From Pseudomonas marginalis (GTDB lineage Bacteria > Pseudomonadota > Gammaproteobacteria > Pseudomonadales > Pseudomonadaceae), in the NCBI RefSeq assembly GCF_900105325.1, contig NZ_FNSU01000003.1, positions 4,229,501 to 4,293,500 on the forward strand: a stretch of 64,000 nucleotides of DNA. The letters run 5' to 3'. The notes below the pieces were generated by a model that saw only the letters and a list, made by a program, of their open reading frames with translations, had not been told where the DNA came from and ran no database searches. Positions 8,326 to 16,883 of this stretch are shown here, one piece after another; position 1 is the first letter of the stretch, and each line of letters starts with the position of its first letter. A program made the translations under genes and the position numbers.

Positions 8326-9105
8326 ATGCGGATCATCAGTGTGAACGTTAATGGTATTCAGGCTGCAGTCGAGCGTGGTTTGCTCAGTTGGCTGCAAGCT
8401 CAGAATGCCGACGTCATCTGCCTGCAGGACACCCGCGCCTCCGCCTTTGAACTGGACGACCCAGCCTTCCAACTGGATGGCTACTTCCTTTATGCCTGCG
8501 ATGCCGAAGTGCCCACCCAAGGTGGCGTGGCTTTGTACTCGCGGTTGCAACCCAAGGCGGTCATCAGCGGCCTCGGCTTCGAGACAGCCGACCGCTACGG
8601 GCGCTACCTGCAAGCCGATTTCGACAAGGTCAGCATCGCGACCTTGCTGCTTCCTTCGGGGCAGAACGGCGATGAAGACTTGAACCAGAAGTTCAAGCTA
8701 ATGGACGATTTCGCCCGTTACCTGGATAAACAGCGACGCAAGCGTCGCGAGTACATTTACTGTGGCTCGCTGTACGTGGCGCAACAGAAGCTGGATATCA
8801 AGAACTGGCGTGACAGCCAGCAATCCCCGGGCTTCCTGGCGCCGGAACGGGCCTGGATGGACGAGATTGTCGGCAACATGGGCTATGTGGATGCGCTGCG
8901 CGAAGTCAGCCGCGAAGGTGACCAGTACAGCTGGTGGCCAGACAATGAACAGGCTGAGATGCTCAACCTGGGCTGGCGCTTCGACTACCAGTTGCTGACC
9001 CCGGGTCTGCGCCGGTTCGTTCGCAGTGCACGCCTGCCGCGCCAGCCGCGCTTCTCGCAGCACGCGCCGCTGATCGTGGACTATGACTGGACACTGACCA
9101 TCTAG
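8326..9105 (+). CDS. crc: Catabolite repression control protein Crc (exonuclease III-like fold)
   Basis: A 259-residue protein beginning MRIISVNVNGIQAAVERG, nearly identical in what I can compare to P. aeruginosa Crc. It has the endonuclease/exonuclease/phosphatase fold of ExoIII/Ape1, but the Pseudomonas protein is known to act with Hfq as a translational repressor of catabolic genes rather than as a nuclease. An in-frame upstream ATG at 8290 is rejected because the family starts at 8326. Its position beside pyrE is the classical location. Followed by a strong terminator. Confidence 0.95.
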   Translation: MRIISVNVNGIQAAVERGLLSWLQAQNADVICLQDTRASAFELDDPAFQLDGYFLYACDAEVPTQGGVALYSRLQPKAVISGLGFETADRYGRYLQADFDKVSIATLLLPSGQNGDEDLNQKFKLMDDFARYLDKQRRKRREYIYCGSLYVAQQKLDIKNWRDSQQSPGFLAPERAWMDEIVGNMGYVDALREVSREGDQYSWWPDNEQAEMLNLGWRFDYQLLTPGLRRFVRSARLPRQPRFSQHAPLIVDYDWTLTI

Positions 9106-9120
9106 GGTCTTTATCCAGGC

Positions 9121-9154
9121 ACAAAAAAACCGACATCGCTGTCGGTTTTTTTGT
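9121..9154. terminator. Bidirectional Rho-independent terminator after crc
   Basis: ACAAAAAAACCGACA (9121-9135) and TGTCGGTTTTTTTGT (9140-9154) are exact complements around a TCGC loop, with A- and T-tracts inside the arms. It serves crc on the plus strand and the converging DUF4870 gene on the minus strand. Confidence 0.92.
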
Positions 9155-9163
9155 GGGTGTCGA

Positions 9164-9532
9164 TTATTTGACCAGGCGCCAGGTCAAGGGATAGCGATAG
9201 GCGATCCCTTTGTTGGCTTTGATTGCGCCGATGATCGTCAGCACCACGCTTGCGATGACCAAGGCCGTCATCAGGAAAAACCCAATGACCGCGAAGGCCA
9301 GCACGATGCAAATGATCCAGGCGATGGCTACGGTGATCTGGAAATTCAGTGCCTCCTTGCCCTGGTCGTCAATGAACGGATCCACTTCTTTTTTCATCTG
9401 CCACAGGATCAGCGGCCCCACGACGCTGCCGAAGGGGAATACAAACCCCAGGAACGCAGCAAGATGGCACAACATTGCCCCCTGACGCACCTCGTAGGAA
9501 GGCGTAGGCACCGGCATTTGGCTGTCATTCAT
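9164..9532 (-). CDS. DUF4870 family small membrane protein
   Basis: A 122-residue integral membrane protein with about three hydrophobic segments (roughly residues 20-46, 67-88 and 87-107). The family pattern QGAMLCHLAAFLGF near the N-terminus and DDQGKEALNFQ in the central loop places it in DUF4870, small Tic20-like membrane proteins of unknown function. It lies 22 bases downstream of rph on the same strand and may be cotranscribed. No function can be assigned. Confidence 0.8.
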   Translation of the reverse strand: MNDSQMPVPTPSYEVRQGAMLCHLAAFLGFVFPFGSVVGPLILWQMKKEVDPFIDDQGKEALNFQITVAIAWIICIVLAFAVIGFFLMTALVIASVVLTIIGAIKANKGIAYRYPLTWRLVK

Positions 9533-9554
9533 GGCGCTTCTCCTTGAGGCGTAC

Positions 9555-10277
9555 TCAGTCAGCCAGTGCGGCGTTCTGCAGTTCGAAGATCTCAGTCATG
9601 CCTTTCTGGGCCAGGGCCAGCATGGCGTTCAGCTCGGCCGGCTGGAATGGCGCACCTTCGGCGGTGCCCTGCACTTCGATGAAACCACCGGTGCTGGTCA
9701 TCACTACGTTCAGATCGGTCTCGGCAGCCGAGTCTTCCAGGTAATCCAGGTCCAGCACCGGCTCGCCCTGGTACATGCCCACCGATACGGCGGCGATCAT
9801 CTGCTTCAGTGGGTCGCCGCCTTTCAGGCCGCCGCGCTTCTTGATGACTTTAAGCGCGTCGACCAGCGCCACCATGGCGCCGGTGATGGAGGCGGTGCGC
9901 GTACCGCCATCGGCCTGGATCACGTCGCAGTCGACGTAGAGAGTCACGTCGCCCAGCTTGGTCATATCCAGGGCCGCGCGCAGGGAGCGCCCGATCAGGC
10001 GCTGGATTTCCAGGGTACGGCCGCCTTGCTTGCCACGGCTGGCTTCACGCTGGTTACGCTCGCCGGTGGCGCGTGGCAGCATGCCATATTCGGCGGTCAG
10101 CCAACCCTGGCCCTGGCCCTTGAGGAAGCGCGGCACGCCATTTTCAACGCTGACGGTGCAGATAACCTTGGTATCGCCAAACTCGACCAGTACGGATCCC
10201 TCGGCGTGTTTGGTGTAGTTGCGGGTGATGCGGATCGAGCGGAGCTGATCGGCAACGCGACCACTTGGACGTTTCAT
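9555..10277 (-). CDS. rph: Ribonuclease PH
   Basis: A 240-residue phosphorolytic 3'-to-5' exoribonuclease that trims tRNA 3' ends. It begins MKRPSGRVADQLRSIRI and contains the RNase PH blocks SVLVEFGDTKVICTVS, LPRATGERNQRE and CDVIQADGGTRTASI. The frame extends 13 codons upstream, but MKRPSGR at 10277 is the family start. Divergent from yicC, the usual neighbour in gammaproteobacteria. Confidence 0.96.
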   Translation of the reverse strand: MKRPSGRVADQLRSIRITRNYTKHAEGSVLVEFGDTKVICTVSVENGVPRFLKGQGQGWLTAEYGMLPRATGERNQREASRGKQGGRTLEIQRLIGRSLRAALDMTKLGDVTLYVDCDVIQADGGTRTASITGAMVALVDALKVIKKRGGLKGGDPLKQMIAAVSVGMYQGEPVLDLDYLEDSAAETDLNVVMTSTGGFIEVQGTAEGAPFQPAELNAMLALAQKGMTEIFELQNAALAD

Positions 10278-10481
10278 AGGGGATACCTGTACTGAGGACG
10301 AAAAACTGCCGAGCATTATAGAGCCGCGAGCCGATTCGGGGCACTGCTAAAAATCTGGTTACGAATGCCCAGGGTTTGGGCGCGCCCGCCCCACTGCGCT
10401 ACAATCCCGCGCCTTCGCAGCCTGTCGGCTTCAATTTACCCATCAGCCCGCTTTCGCGGGACTGCATCGCGAGGTACCTCC

Positions 10482-11345
10482 ATGGTGCACAGCATGACCG
10501 CCTTTGCCCGCGTCGAAAAAGCCGGCGCCCAAGGCACCCTGAGCTGGGAACTGCGCTCGGTCAACAGCCGCTACCTGGAGCCGCACCTGCGCCTGCCGGA
10601 ATCCTTCCGCGACCTCGAAGGCGCCGTGCGTGAGGCACTGCGCCAGGGCATCTCCCGCGGCAAGCTGGAATGCACCCTGCGCTTTACCGAAGAAACCACC
10701 GGCAAGCCGCTGCAGGTAGACCGCGAGCGCGCTGCGCAACTGGTCGCCGCGGCCGAAACCGTCGCCGGCCTGATCAAGCAGCCCGCCGCACTGAACCCTC
10801 TGGAAGTACTGGCCTGGCCCGGTGTGCTGGTGGCCGACGCCTCCGATCCGCAAGCCCTCAACGCCGAAGCCCTCGCCCTGTTCACCCAGGGATTGAAGGA
10901 ACTCAAGGCTGGCCGCGAGCGTGAAGGCGCCGAACTGGCCCGACTGATCAACGAGCGCCTGACGTCGATCGAAGCAGACGTGGTCACCTTGCGCGAGCTG
11001 GTACCGCAGATGCTCGCCACCCAACGCCAGAAGGTCCTCGACCGCTTCACCGACATGAAGGCCGACCTCGACCCCGTGCGCCTGGAGCAGGAAATGGTGC
11101 TGCTCGCGCAGAAGAGCGATGTCGCCGAAGAACTGGATCGCCTGAGCACCCACATCCTCGAAGTGCACCGCGTGCTCAAGTCCGGCGGCGCCGCTGGTCG
11201 GCGCCTGGACTTCCTGATGCAGGAACTCAACCGCGAAGCCAATACACTGGGCTCCAAGGCTTTCGATCCGCGCAGCACCACGGCGGCGGTCAACCTCAAG
11301 GTGTTGATCGAGCAGATGCGCGAACAAGTACAGAATATTGAGTAA
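10482..11345 (+). CDS. yicC: YicC/YloC family endoribonuclease
   Basis: A 287-residue protein starting MVHSMTAFARVEKAG, with the YicC N-terminal domain and a C-terminal DUF1732 domain ending in the conserved SKAFDPRSTTAAVNLKVLIEQMREQVQNIE region. Family members have been reported to have endoribonuclease activity; the cellular role here is inferred. A GAGG ribosome-binding site precedes the ATG at 10482, and the 39 upstream in-frame codons are not conserved. gmk follows 10 bases after the stop. Confidence 0.92.
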   Translation: MVHSMTAFARVEKAGAQGTLSWELRSVNSRYLEPHLRLPESFRDLEGAVREALRQGISRGKLECTLRFTEETTGKPLQVDRERAAQLVAAAETVAGLIKQPAALNPLEVLAWPGVLVADASDPQALNAEALALFTQGLKELKAGREREGAELARLINERLTSIEADVVTLRELVPQMLATQRQKVLDRFTDMKADLDPVRLEQEMVLLAQKSDVAEELDRLSTHILEVHRVLKSGGAAGRRLDFLMQELNREANTLGSKAFDPRSTTAAVNLKVLIEQMREQVQNIE

Positions 11346-11355
11346 GGCAACCTCC

Positions 11356-11976
11356 ATGACCCATAGCACCGGCACCCTGTACATCATTTCCGCCCCTTCG
11401 GGCGCGGGCAAGAGCAGCCTGGTCAAGGCCCTGACCGACGCTGACGAGCAGATTCGCATCTCGATCTCCCACACCACCCGCGCCATGCGTCCGGGCGAGG
11501 TGAACGGCGTGCACTATCACTTCGTCGAGCGCACCGAGTTCGTCAAGATGATCGAGCATGGCGACTTCCTCGAGCGCGCCGAGGTGTTCGGCAACCTCTA
11601 CGGCACCTCGCAGAGCCACCTGCAGCAGACCCTGGACGAAGGCCACGACCTGATCCTGGAAATCGACTGGCAGGGCGCCGAGCAAGTGCGCCAGCTGATG
11701 CCCAAGGCACGCTCGATCTTTATCCTGCCGCCGTCGCTCGAAGCCTTGCACCAGCGCCTGACCAACCGTGGCCAGGACAGCGACGAGATCATCGAAGGCC
11801 GCATGCGGGAAGCTGTCAGCGAAATGAGCCACTATGTCGACTACGACTACCTGATCATTAACGACGATTTTTCCCACGCGCTGGATGACCTGAAGGCGAT
11901 TTTCCGCGCCAATCAGCTCCAGCAAAAGCGTCAACAGCAGCGTTTCGGCAAATTACTCGCCGAACTGCTCGGCTGA
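11356..11976 (+). CDS. gmk: Guanylate kinase
   Basis: A 206-residue nucleotide kinase converting GMP to GDP with ATP, essential for GTP and (p)ppGpp supply. The P-loop APSGAGKSS lies at residues 13-21. The GMP-binding region SISHTTRAMRPGEVNGVHYHF and the downstream DYDYLIINDDF are as in the family. The ATG at 11356 is preferred over one 18 bases upstream that overlaps yicC. It sits in the yicC-gmk-rpoZ-spoT series, with a hairpin between gmk and rpoZ. Confidence 0.97.
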   Translation: MTHSTGTLYIISAPSGAGKSSLVKALTDADEQIRISISHTTRAMRPGEVNGVHYHFVERTEFVKMIEHGDFLERAEVFGNLYGTSQSHLQQTLDEGHDLILEIDWQGAEQVRQLMPKARSIFILPPSLEALHQRLTNRGQDSDEIIEGRMREAVSEMSHYVDYDYLIINDDFSHALDDLKAIFRANQLQQKRQQQRFGKLLAELLG

Positions 11977-11988
11977 TTGGCCCTTCCC

Positions 11989-12031
11989 AAAACCGCTGCA
12001 AGGGCTTTACATTGGCGCTTGCAGCGGTTTT
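11989..12031 (+). terminator. Rho-independent terminator after gmk
   Basis: AAAACCGCTGCAAG (11989-12002) and CTTGCAGCGGTTTT (12018-12031) form a 14-bp stem with a 15-base loop. A second, less perfect hairpin (AAAAATCAGCG, 12046-12056, against CGCTGGTGATTTTTT, about 12066-12080) follows, so rpoZ probably has its own promoter in this gap. Confidence 0.75.
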
Positions 12032-12143
12032 GCGAGAGCCTGCGAAAAATCAGCGCTTCCCTAAACGCTGGTGATTTTTTAAACTGCTCAGTCCGCTCGC
12101 CCAACCGGGCAGCGCGCATCTTGCATTCGCTCCGAGGAATATC

Positions 12144-12407
12144 ATGGCCCGCGTAACCGTTGAAGACTGCCTAGACCACGTGGCAAACCGCTTTGAGCTG
12201 GTCATGCTCTCTACCAAGCGTGCCCGTCAACTGGCCACTGGCGGCAAAGAGCCCCTGGTCCAGTGGGAAAACGACAAGCCTACCGTTGTAGCCCTGCGTG
12301 AAATCGCTGAAGGCCTGATGAGCTACGAGTTCATCGCCAACGCTGAAATCGTTGAAGACGAACCGTTGTTTGCAGCGTTCGAGGACGAGTCCAACGAGGC
12401 CGTCTAA
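12144..12407 (+). CDS. rpoZ: RNA polymerase omega subunit
   Basis: An 87-residue protein starting MARVTVEDCLDHVANRFELV, the conserved omega N-terminus, with the KPTVVALREIA segment near the middle and an acidic C-terminus. Omega aids assembly of beta' into RNA polymerase and contributes to ppGpp response. It lies upstream of spoT with a 60-base gap, the standard arrangement. A GAGGAA ribosome-binding site precedes the ATG. Confidence 0.97.
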   Translation: MARVTVEDCLDHVANRFELVMLSTKRARQLATGGKEPLVQWENDKPTVVALREIAEGLMSYEFIANAEIVEDEPLFAAFEDESNEAV

Positions 12408-12467
12408 GCCTATGCCTGGTCGACGTAGCACGGCGCGGGGTCACAGCCTTCGGCAGGAGTTCACACT

Positions 12468-14573
12468 TTGCCGAGCATAGACGCCCTCGCCGATCGCTTA
12501 TCGGCCTACCTCGGCCCCGACCAGGTCAACCTGGTCCGCCGAGCGTATTTCTACGCCGAACAGGCCCACGACGGGCAACGCCGCCGAAGCGGTGAGGCGT
12601 ACGTCACCCATCCTCTTGCGGTGGCGAATATCCTGGCCGACATGCACATGGACCATCAGAGCCTGATGGCCGCGATGCTGCATGACGTGATCGAAGACAC
12701 CGGCATTGCCAAGGAAGCGCTCAGTGCGCAATTTGGCGAAACCGTGGCCGAACTGGTCGACGGGGTCAGCAAACTGACCCAGATGAACTTCGAGACCAAG
12801 GCCGAAGCCCAGGCGGAAAACTTCCAGAAAATGGCCATGGCCATGGCCCGGGACATCCGGGTGATCCTGGTCAAGCTGGCCGACCGGCTGCACAACATGC
12901 GCACGCTGGAAGTGCTGTCCGGCGAAAAACGCCGGCGCATCGCCAAGGAAACCCTGGAAATCTACGCGCCCATTGCCAACCGGCTGGGTATGCACGCCAT
13001 TCGTATCGAGTTCGAAGACCTCGGCTTCAAGGCCATGCACCCGATGCGTTCGGCGCGCATCTACCAGGCCGTCAAGCGCGCCCGGGGCAACCGCAAGGAA
13101 ATCGTCAACAAGATCGAAGAATCCCTGAGCCATTGCCTGGCGATCGACGAGATCGAGGGCGAGGTCAGCGGCCGGCAGAAGCACATCTATGGCATCTACA
13201 AGAAGATGCGCGGCAAGCGCCGGGCCTTCAACGAGATCATGGACGTGTACGCGTTCCGCATCATCGTGGACAAGGTCGATACCTGCTACCGCGTCCTCGG
13301 TGCTGTACATAATTTGTACAAACCCCTGCCGGGGCGCTTCAAGGACTACATCGCCATTCCCAAGGCCAACGGCTATCAATCGCTGCATACCACACTGTTC
13401 GGTATGCACGGGGTGCCGATCGAGATCCAGATCCGCACCCGCGAAATGGAAGAGATGGCCAACAACGGCATCGCCGCCCATTGGCTGTACAAATCCAGCG
13501 GCGACGAGCAGCCCAAAGGCACCCATGCCCGCGCCCGCCAGTGGGTCAAGGGCGTGCTGGAAATGCAGCAACGTGCCGGCAACTCCCTGGAATTTATCGA
13601 AAGCGTGAAAATCGACCTGTTCCCGGACGAGGTCTACGTATTCACGCCCAAAGGCCGCATCATGGAGCTGCCCAAAGGCTCCACTGCGGTCGACTTTGCC
13701 TACGCGGTGCACACCGACGTCGGCAACAGCTGCATTGCCTGCCGGATCAACCGCCGTCTCGCGCCGCTGTCCGAACCGCTGCAAAGCGGCTCCACGGTCG
13801 AGATCGTCAGTGCACCCGGAGCCCGCCCGAATCCGGCGTGGCTCAACTTCGTGGTCACCGGCAAGGCCCGCACACACATCCGCCACGCGCTGAAACTGCA
13901 GCGCCGCTCCGAGTCCATCAGCCTGGGCGAACGCCTGCTGAACAAAGTGCTCAACGGCTTCGACAGCGCCTTGGACAAGATTGCGCAGGAGCGCGTGCAA
14001 GCGATGCTCCACGAGTACCGCCAGGAAACCATCGAAGACCTGCTGGAAGATATCGGCCTGGGCAACCGCATGGCCTACGTGGTCGCACGCCGCCTGCTGG
14101 GCGAAGGCGAACAGTTGCCAAGCCCCGAAGGCCCGCTGGCGATTCGCGGCACAGAGGGCCTGGTGCTCAGCTACGCCAAATGCTGCACGCCGATCCCTGG
14201 CGACCCGATTGTCGGCCACCTGTCGGCTGGCAAGGGCATGGTTGTTCACCTCGACAACTGCCGCAACATCACCGAGATCCGTCACAACCCGGAAAAATGC
14301 ATCCAGCTCTCGTGGGCCAAGGATGTCACCGGCGAATTCAACGTCGAGCTGCGCGTGGAGCTGGAACACCAGCGCGGCCTGATCGCCCTGCTGGCCAGCA
14401 GCGTCAACGCGGCCGACGGCAATATCGAGAAAATCAGCATGGACGAGCGCGATGGTCGCATCAGCGTGGTCCAGCTGGTGGTCAGCGTGCATGACCGCGT
14501 GCACCTGGCCCGCGTGATCAAGAAACTGCGCGCCTTGACCGGTGTGATCCGCATCACCCGCATGCGTGCGTAG
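12468..14573 (+). CDS. spoT: Bifunctional (p)ppGpp synthetase/hydrolase SpoT
   Basis: A 701-residue RelA/SpoT protein, the same length as in P. aeruginosa. Order of domains: HD hydrolase (about 20-180, with HD at 72-73 in MLHDVIEDT), synthetase (about 240-350, containing GRFKDYIAIPKANGYQSLHT), TGS (about 385-450), a helical/zinc-finger region, and ACT (about 625-700). It degrades and makes (p)ppGpp in the stringent response. The start is TTG at 12468, supported by the AGGAG ribosome-binding site ten bases ahead. The intact HD motif favours hydrolase function. Confidence 0.96.
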   Translation: MPSIDALADRLSAYLGPDQVNLVRRAYFYAEQAHDGQRRRSGEAYVTHPLAVANILADMHMDHQSLMAAMLHDVIEDTGIAKEALSAQFGETVAELVDGVSKLTQMNFETKAEAQAENFQKMAMAMARDIRVILVKLADRLHNMRTLEVLSGEKRRRIAKETLEIYAPIANRLGMHAIRIEFEDLGFKAMHPMRSARIYQAVKRARGNRKEIVNKIEESLSHCLAIDEIEGEVSGRQKHIYGIYKKMRGKRRAFNEIMDVYAFRIIVDKVDTCYRVLGAVHNLYKPLPGRFKDYIAIPKANGYQSLHTTLFGMHGVPIEIQIRTREMEEMANNGIAAHWLYKSSGDEQPKGTHARARQWVKGVLEMQQRAGNSLEFIESVKIDLFPDEVYVFTPKGRIMELPKGSTAVDFAYAVHTDVGNSCIACRINRRLAPLSEPLQSGSTVEIVSAPGARPNPAWLNFVVTGKARTHIRHALKLQRRSESISLGERLLNKVLNGFDSALDKIAQERVQAMLHEYRQETIEDLLEDIGLGNRMAYVVARRLLGEGEQLPSPEGPLAIRGTEGLVLSYAKCCTPIPGDPIVGHLSAGKGMVVHLDNCRNITEIRHNPEKCIQLSWAKDVTGEFNVELRVELEHQRGLIALLASSVNAADGNIEKISMDERDGRISVVQLVVSVHDRVHLARVIKKLRALTGVIRITRMRA

Positions 14574-14597
14574 CCCATCCATTACAAGGAGTCATTC

Positions 14598-14978
14598 ATG
14601 ACCAAGACCGTTATCACCAGCGACAAGGCCCCAGCCGCCATCGGTACTTACTCCCAGGCCATCAAGGCGGGCAACACCGTCTACATGTCCGGCCAGATCC
14701 CGCTGGACCCAAAGACCATGGAACTGGTGGAAGGCTTCGAAGCCCAGACCGTACAGGTCTTCGAAAACCTAAAGTCCGTGGCCGAAGCTGCCGGCGGCTC
14801 GTTCAAGGACATCGTCAAGCTGAACATCTTCCTCACCGACCTGAGCCACTTCGCCAAGGTCAACGAGATCATGGGCAAGTACTTCGAACAACCTTACCCA
14901 GCCCGCGCCGCCATTGGTGTTGCCGCCCTGCCAAAGGGCGCACAGGTTGAGATGGACGCAATTCTGGTCATCGAGTAA
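14598..14978 (+). CDS. ridA: Enamine/imine deaminase RidA (YjgF family)
   Basis: A 126-residue trimeric protein with the YjgF signature near the C-terminus (PYPARAAIGVAALPKGAQVEMD), including the arginine that binds the substrate carboxylate. It hydrolyses reactive 2-aminoacrylate and related enamines formed by PLP enzymes, protecting the cell. It lies 24 bases after spoT and ends at a hairpin terminator. An AAGGAG ribosome-binding site supports the start. Confidence 0.95.
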   Translation: MTKTVITSDKAPAAIGTYSQAIKAGNTVYMSGQIPLDPKTMELVEGFEAQTVQVFENLKSVAEAAGGSFKDIVKLNIFLTDLSHFAKVNEIMGKYFEQPYPARAAIGVAALPKGAQVEMDAILVIE

Positions 14979-14984
14979 AACACC

Positions 14985-15015
14985 CGGCGCAGCCTCCATA
15001 GGCTGCGCCGACTTC
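14985..15015 (+). terminator. Hairpin terminator after ridA
   Basis: CGGCGCAGCCT (14985-14995) and AGGCTGCGCCG (15000-15010) form an 11-bp stem with a four-base loop. The nearest T-run is TTTT a few bases further on, so the terminator is probable but not textbook. Confidence 0.6.
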
Positions 15016-15031
15016 GTTTTAAAAGGATTTC

Positions 15032-15778
15032 ATGATGCGCAAAGCGCTTGTAGCCTCTTCGTTGCTCGCCCTGTTGCTCGGCGGCTGCGCCAGCAACCCT
15101 GCCAACCAGGATGTGAGCGGCACCTGGATCAACCAGGTCGCCATCGATGCGGCAGCCAAGGGCGGCCCTTTGCGTGAAGCGCTGCAAAGCTATGGCCCGA
15201 ACCTCGAATGGGAGGTCAACCCCAAGGCTTCGCAGGCACGTTACTACAACGGTTTTGAAGTCGCGGAAGGCAAGTTGCTCGGCGAACAGTCCGGCGCCTG
15301 GAGCGTCGACTTCTACGGCAGCTCCGCCACTGAACTCAAGCGCAAAGGCAGGCAACTGCTGCAAGTGGCCAACGACAACGAGCCCGAGCAGCTCTTTGCC
15401 CGCGCCAAGGAACCTGCACCGGAAGGTGCGCCGCTGGGTGCCAACTTCGAACGCGCCCTGTACGCAGCCTATATGGGCGGCGACTGGAAGATCACCGACG
15501 GCTTCGGCAACGGTGCCACTGTCCAGTTCCAGCCTGACGGCAAGGTCGCCGGTTTGCCCAATGTTGATCGGTACTCTCTGTGCCTGGCCGGTGACTGTGC
15601 CTCCATGAGCGGCGGCTACGACAGCATGTGGCTGCAGCTCAACGGCGTGGGTAACCCGTGGATCTTCGTGCGCAAGGGCAAGCAGTTGGAGATCTTCCAG
15701 GCGGTCAACACCGCTCAAGCGGATGAAGTGCCTCAGTTCACTCCCGGGCCGCGCCAATGGCTGCTTGAAAAACAATAG
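15032..15778 (+). CDS. Hypothetical lipoprotein
   Basis: A 248-residue protein with a lipoprotein signal peptide (residues 1-18, lipobox LLGGC) and a mature part starting CASNPANQD, hence probably anchored to a membrane and facing the periplasm. I recognise no functional domain. The mature region is soluble, with a conserved-looking segment around residues 145-215 (DWKITDGFGNGATVQF, SLCLAGDCASMSGGYDSMW) that has two cysteines able to pair. It stands alone between the ridA terminator and a REP element. Start MMRK could be either of two adjacent ATG codons. Confidence 0.8.
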   Translation: MMRKALVASSLLALLLGGCASNPANQDVSGTWINQVAIDAAAKGGPLREALQSYGPNLEWEVNPKASQARYYNGFEVAEGKLLGEQSGAWSVDFYGSSATELKRKGRQLLQVANDNEPEQLFARAKEPAPEGAPLGANFERALYAAYMGGDWKITDGFGNGATVQFQPDGKVAGLPNVDRYSLCLAGDCASMSGGYDSMWLQLNGVGNPWIFVRKGKQLEIFQAVNTAQADEVPQFTPGPRQWLLEKQ

Positions 15779-15798
15779 CAGTCATCACCCAGCTCCAA

Positions 15799-15829
15799 AT
15801 GTGGGAGAGGGACTTACCCCCTCCCACAT
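15799..15829. repeat. REP element (GTGGGAG...CTCCCAC family)
   Basis: A 31-base imperfect palindrome, ATGTGGGAGAGGG then ACTTA then CCCCTCCCACAT, between convergent genes. The same core recurs at 51639 and as a facing pair at 62806-62879. It matches the extragenic palindromes common in P. fluorescens-group genomes. Confidence 0.85.
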
Positions 15830-15842
15830 CTTTAACCGCATT

Positions 15843-16697
15843 TCAGCCTTTAAGAATGGCTGCGTACCCTTCGCGGTAGCTCGCATACGTGGGCGTCCAC
15901 CCCAGCGCCTTTATCCGGGCATTGCTGCATTGCTTGCTGCCCGCACGCCGCACACTCGCGTCCTCGGACCACTCAGTGACGCCCAGGTAGTCACGCAGCC
16001 AGGCCACCACCTCGGCCAAGGGCGCCGGTGCATCGTCGACGCCGATATAGACCTTATCCAGCGAACCGCCCTGCTCCACGTGGCGTAGCAAAAATGCCAG
16101 CAAGCCCGCCGCATCATCGGCGTGTATACGGTTGCCGTATAAAGGCGGATCAAGCGCTACACGGTACCCCTGGCGCACCTGGGTCAGCAGCCATTCGCGA
16201 CCAGGACCGTAAATGCCGGTCAACCGCACGACGCTCGCAGGAATGCCACTGTTAAGTGCCACCTGCTCGGCCTCCAGCATGACTTGCCCGGAATAACCCT
16301 TGGCCTGGGTTTCGGAGGTTTCGTCGACCCACTCGCCATTCTGCTGTCCGTATACGCTGCTGCTGGACACAAACAGCAGGTGCCTGGGCTCCTGGCCATA
16401 ATCCTTCAGCCACTCCAGCACATGCTGCAACCCTTGCACGTAAGCGGCGCGATAACCGGCCTCATCGTGGTCGGTGGCGGCGGCGCAGTACACCAGGTAA
16501 TCCACCCCGCCGATCGGCCAGGTGTCAGGGCAATCCTTGTTGAACAGGTCGCCGGCAATGCCGATCACCCCGTCGGGCAGGCGTGAAATATCGCGCCGCA
16601 GGCCATGAACCTCCCATTCCGAGGCCAGCAATTGGCTAGCCAGCCGACTACCCACATCGCCACATCCGGCAATCACAACCGAAGGCACAGACATCAT
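15843..16697 (-). CDS. NAD(P)-binding SDR-family epimerase/dehydratase-like protein
   Basis: A 284-residue extended short-chain dehydrogenase/reductase-like protein. The N-terminal Rossmann motif reads VVIAGCGDVGSRLASQL (residues about 7-23), a GxGxxG pattern. SSSSVYGQ near residue 112 supplies the catalytic Ser/Tyr region in the atypical form seen in YeeZ-like proteins, and RLTGIYGPGR is also typical. Substrate unknown. It lies alone, divergent from exbB and facing the REP at 15799. Function beyond NAD(P) binding is not claimed. Confidence 0.82.
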   Translation of the reverse strand: MMSVPSVVIAGCGDVGSRLASQLLASEWEVHGLRRDISRLPDGVIGIAGDLFNKDCPDTWPIGGVDYLVYCAAATDHDEAGYRAAYVQGLQHVLEWLKDYGQEPRHLLFVSSSSVYGQQNGEWVDETSETQAKGYSGQVMLEAEQVALNSGIPASVVRLTGIYGPGREWLLTQVRQGYRVALDPPLYGNRIHADDAAGLLAFLLRHVEQGGSLDKVYIGVDDAPAPLAEVVAWLRDYLGVTEWSEDASVRRAGSKQCSNARIKALGWTPTYASYREGYAAILKG

Positions 16698-16789
16698 AAA
16701 ACTCCGTTCTTAAAGGTCTAGATTAGCCCTCGCAGCAGACCGGCGGCCAGAAAAAGGGCAAATAAAGTTACTGTATTACTTCTGTTAAC

Positions 16790-16811
16790 AAGAATTACTT
16801 GCAATAATAAC
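16790..16811. promoter_or_regulatory. Possible Fur-box-like AT-rich site upstream of exbB
   Basis: In an otherwise GC-rich gap, bases 16790-16811 contain an AT-rich, partly palindromic stretch (ATTACTTGCAATAAT, agreeing with its reverse complement at five of seven half-site positions). TonB-ExbB-ExbD systems are usually Fur-controlled, so a Fur site is expected, but the match to the classical 19-bp box is weak. Confidence 0.3.
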
Positions 16812-16883
16812 CGCCCATTTGTCCTCGACCCCTTTGGGTCTGGAAGGACGATCAGTCATTTTCTTCTCTCAGGTCCGGCCAGC

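Noticed and set aside
12498..14582. 694-codon minus-strand frame opposite spoT
   Set aside because: Shadow of spoT, with the composition bias typical of antisense frames in high-GC genomes.
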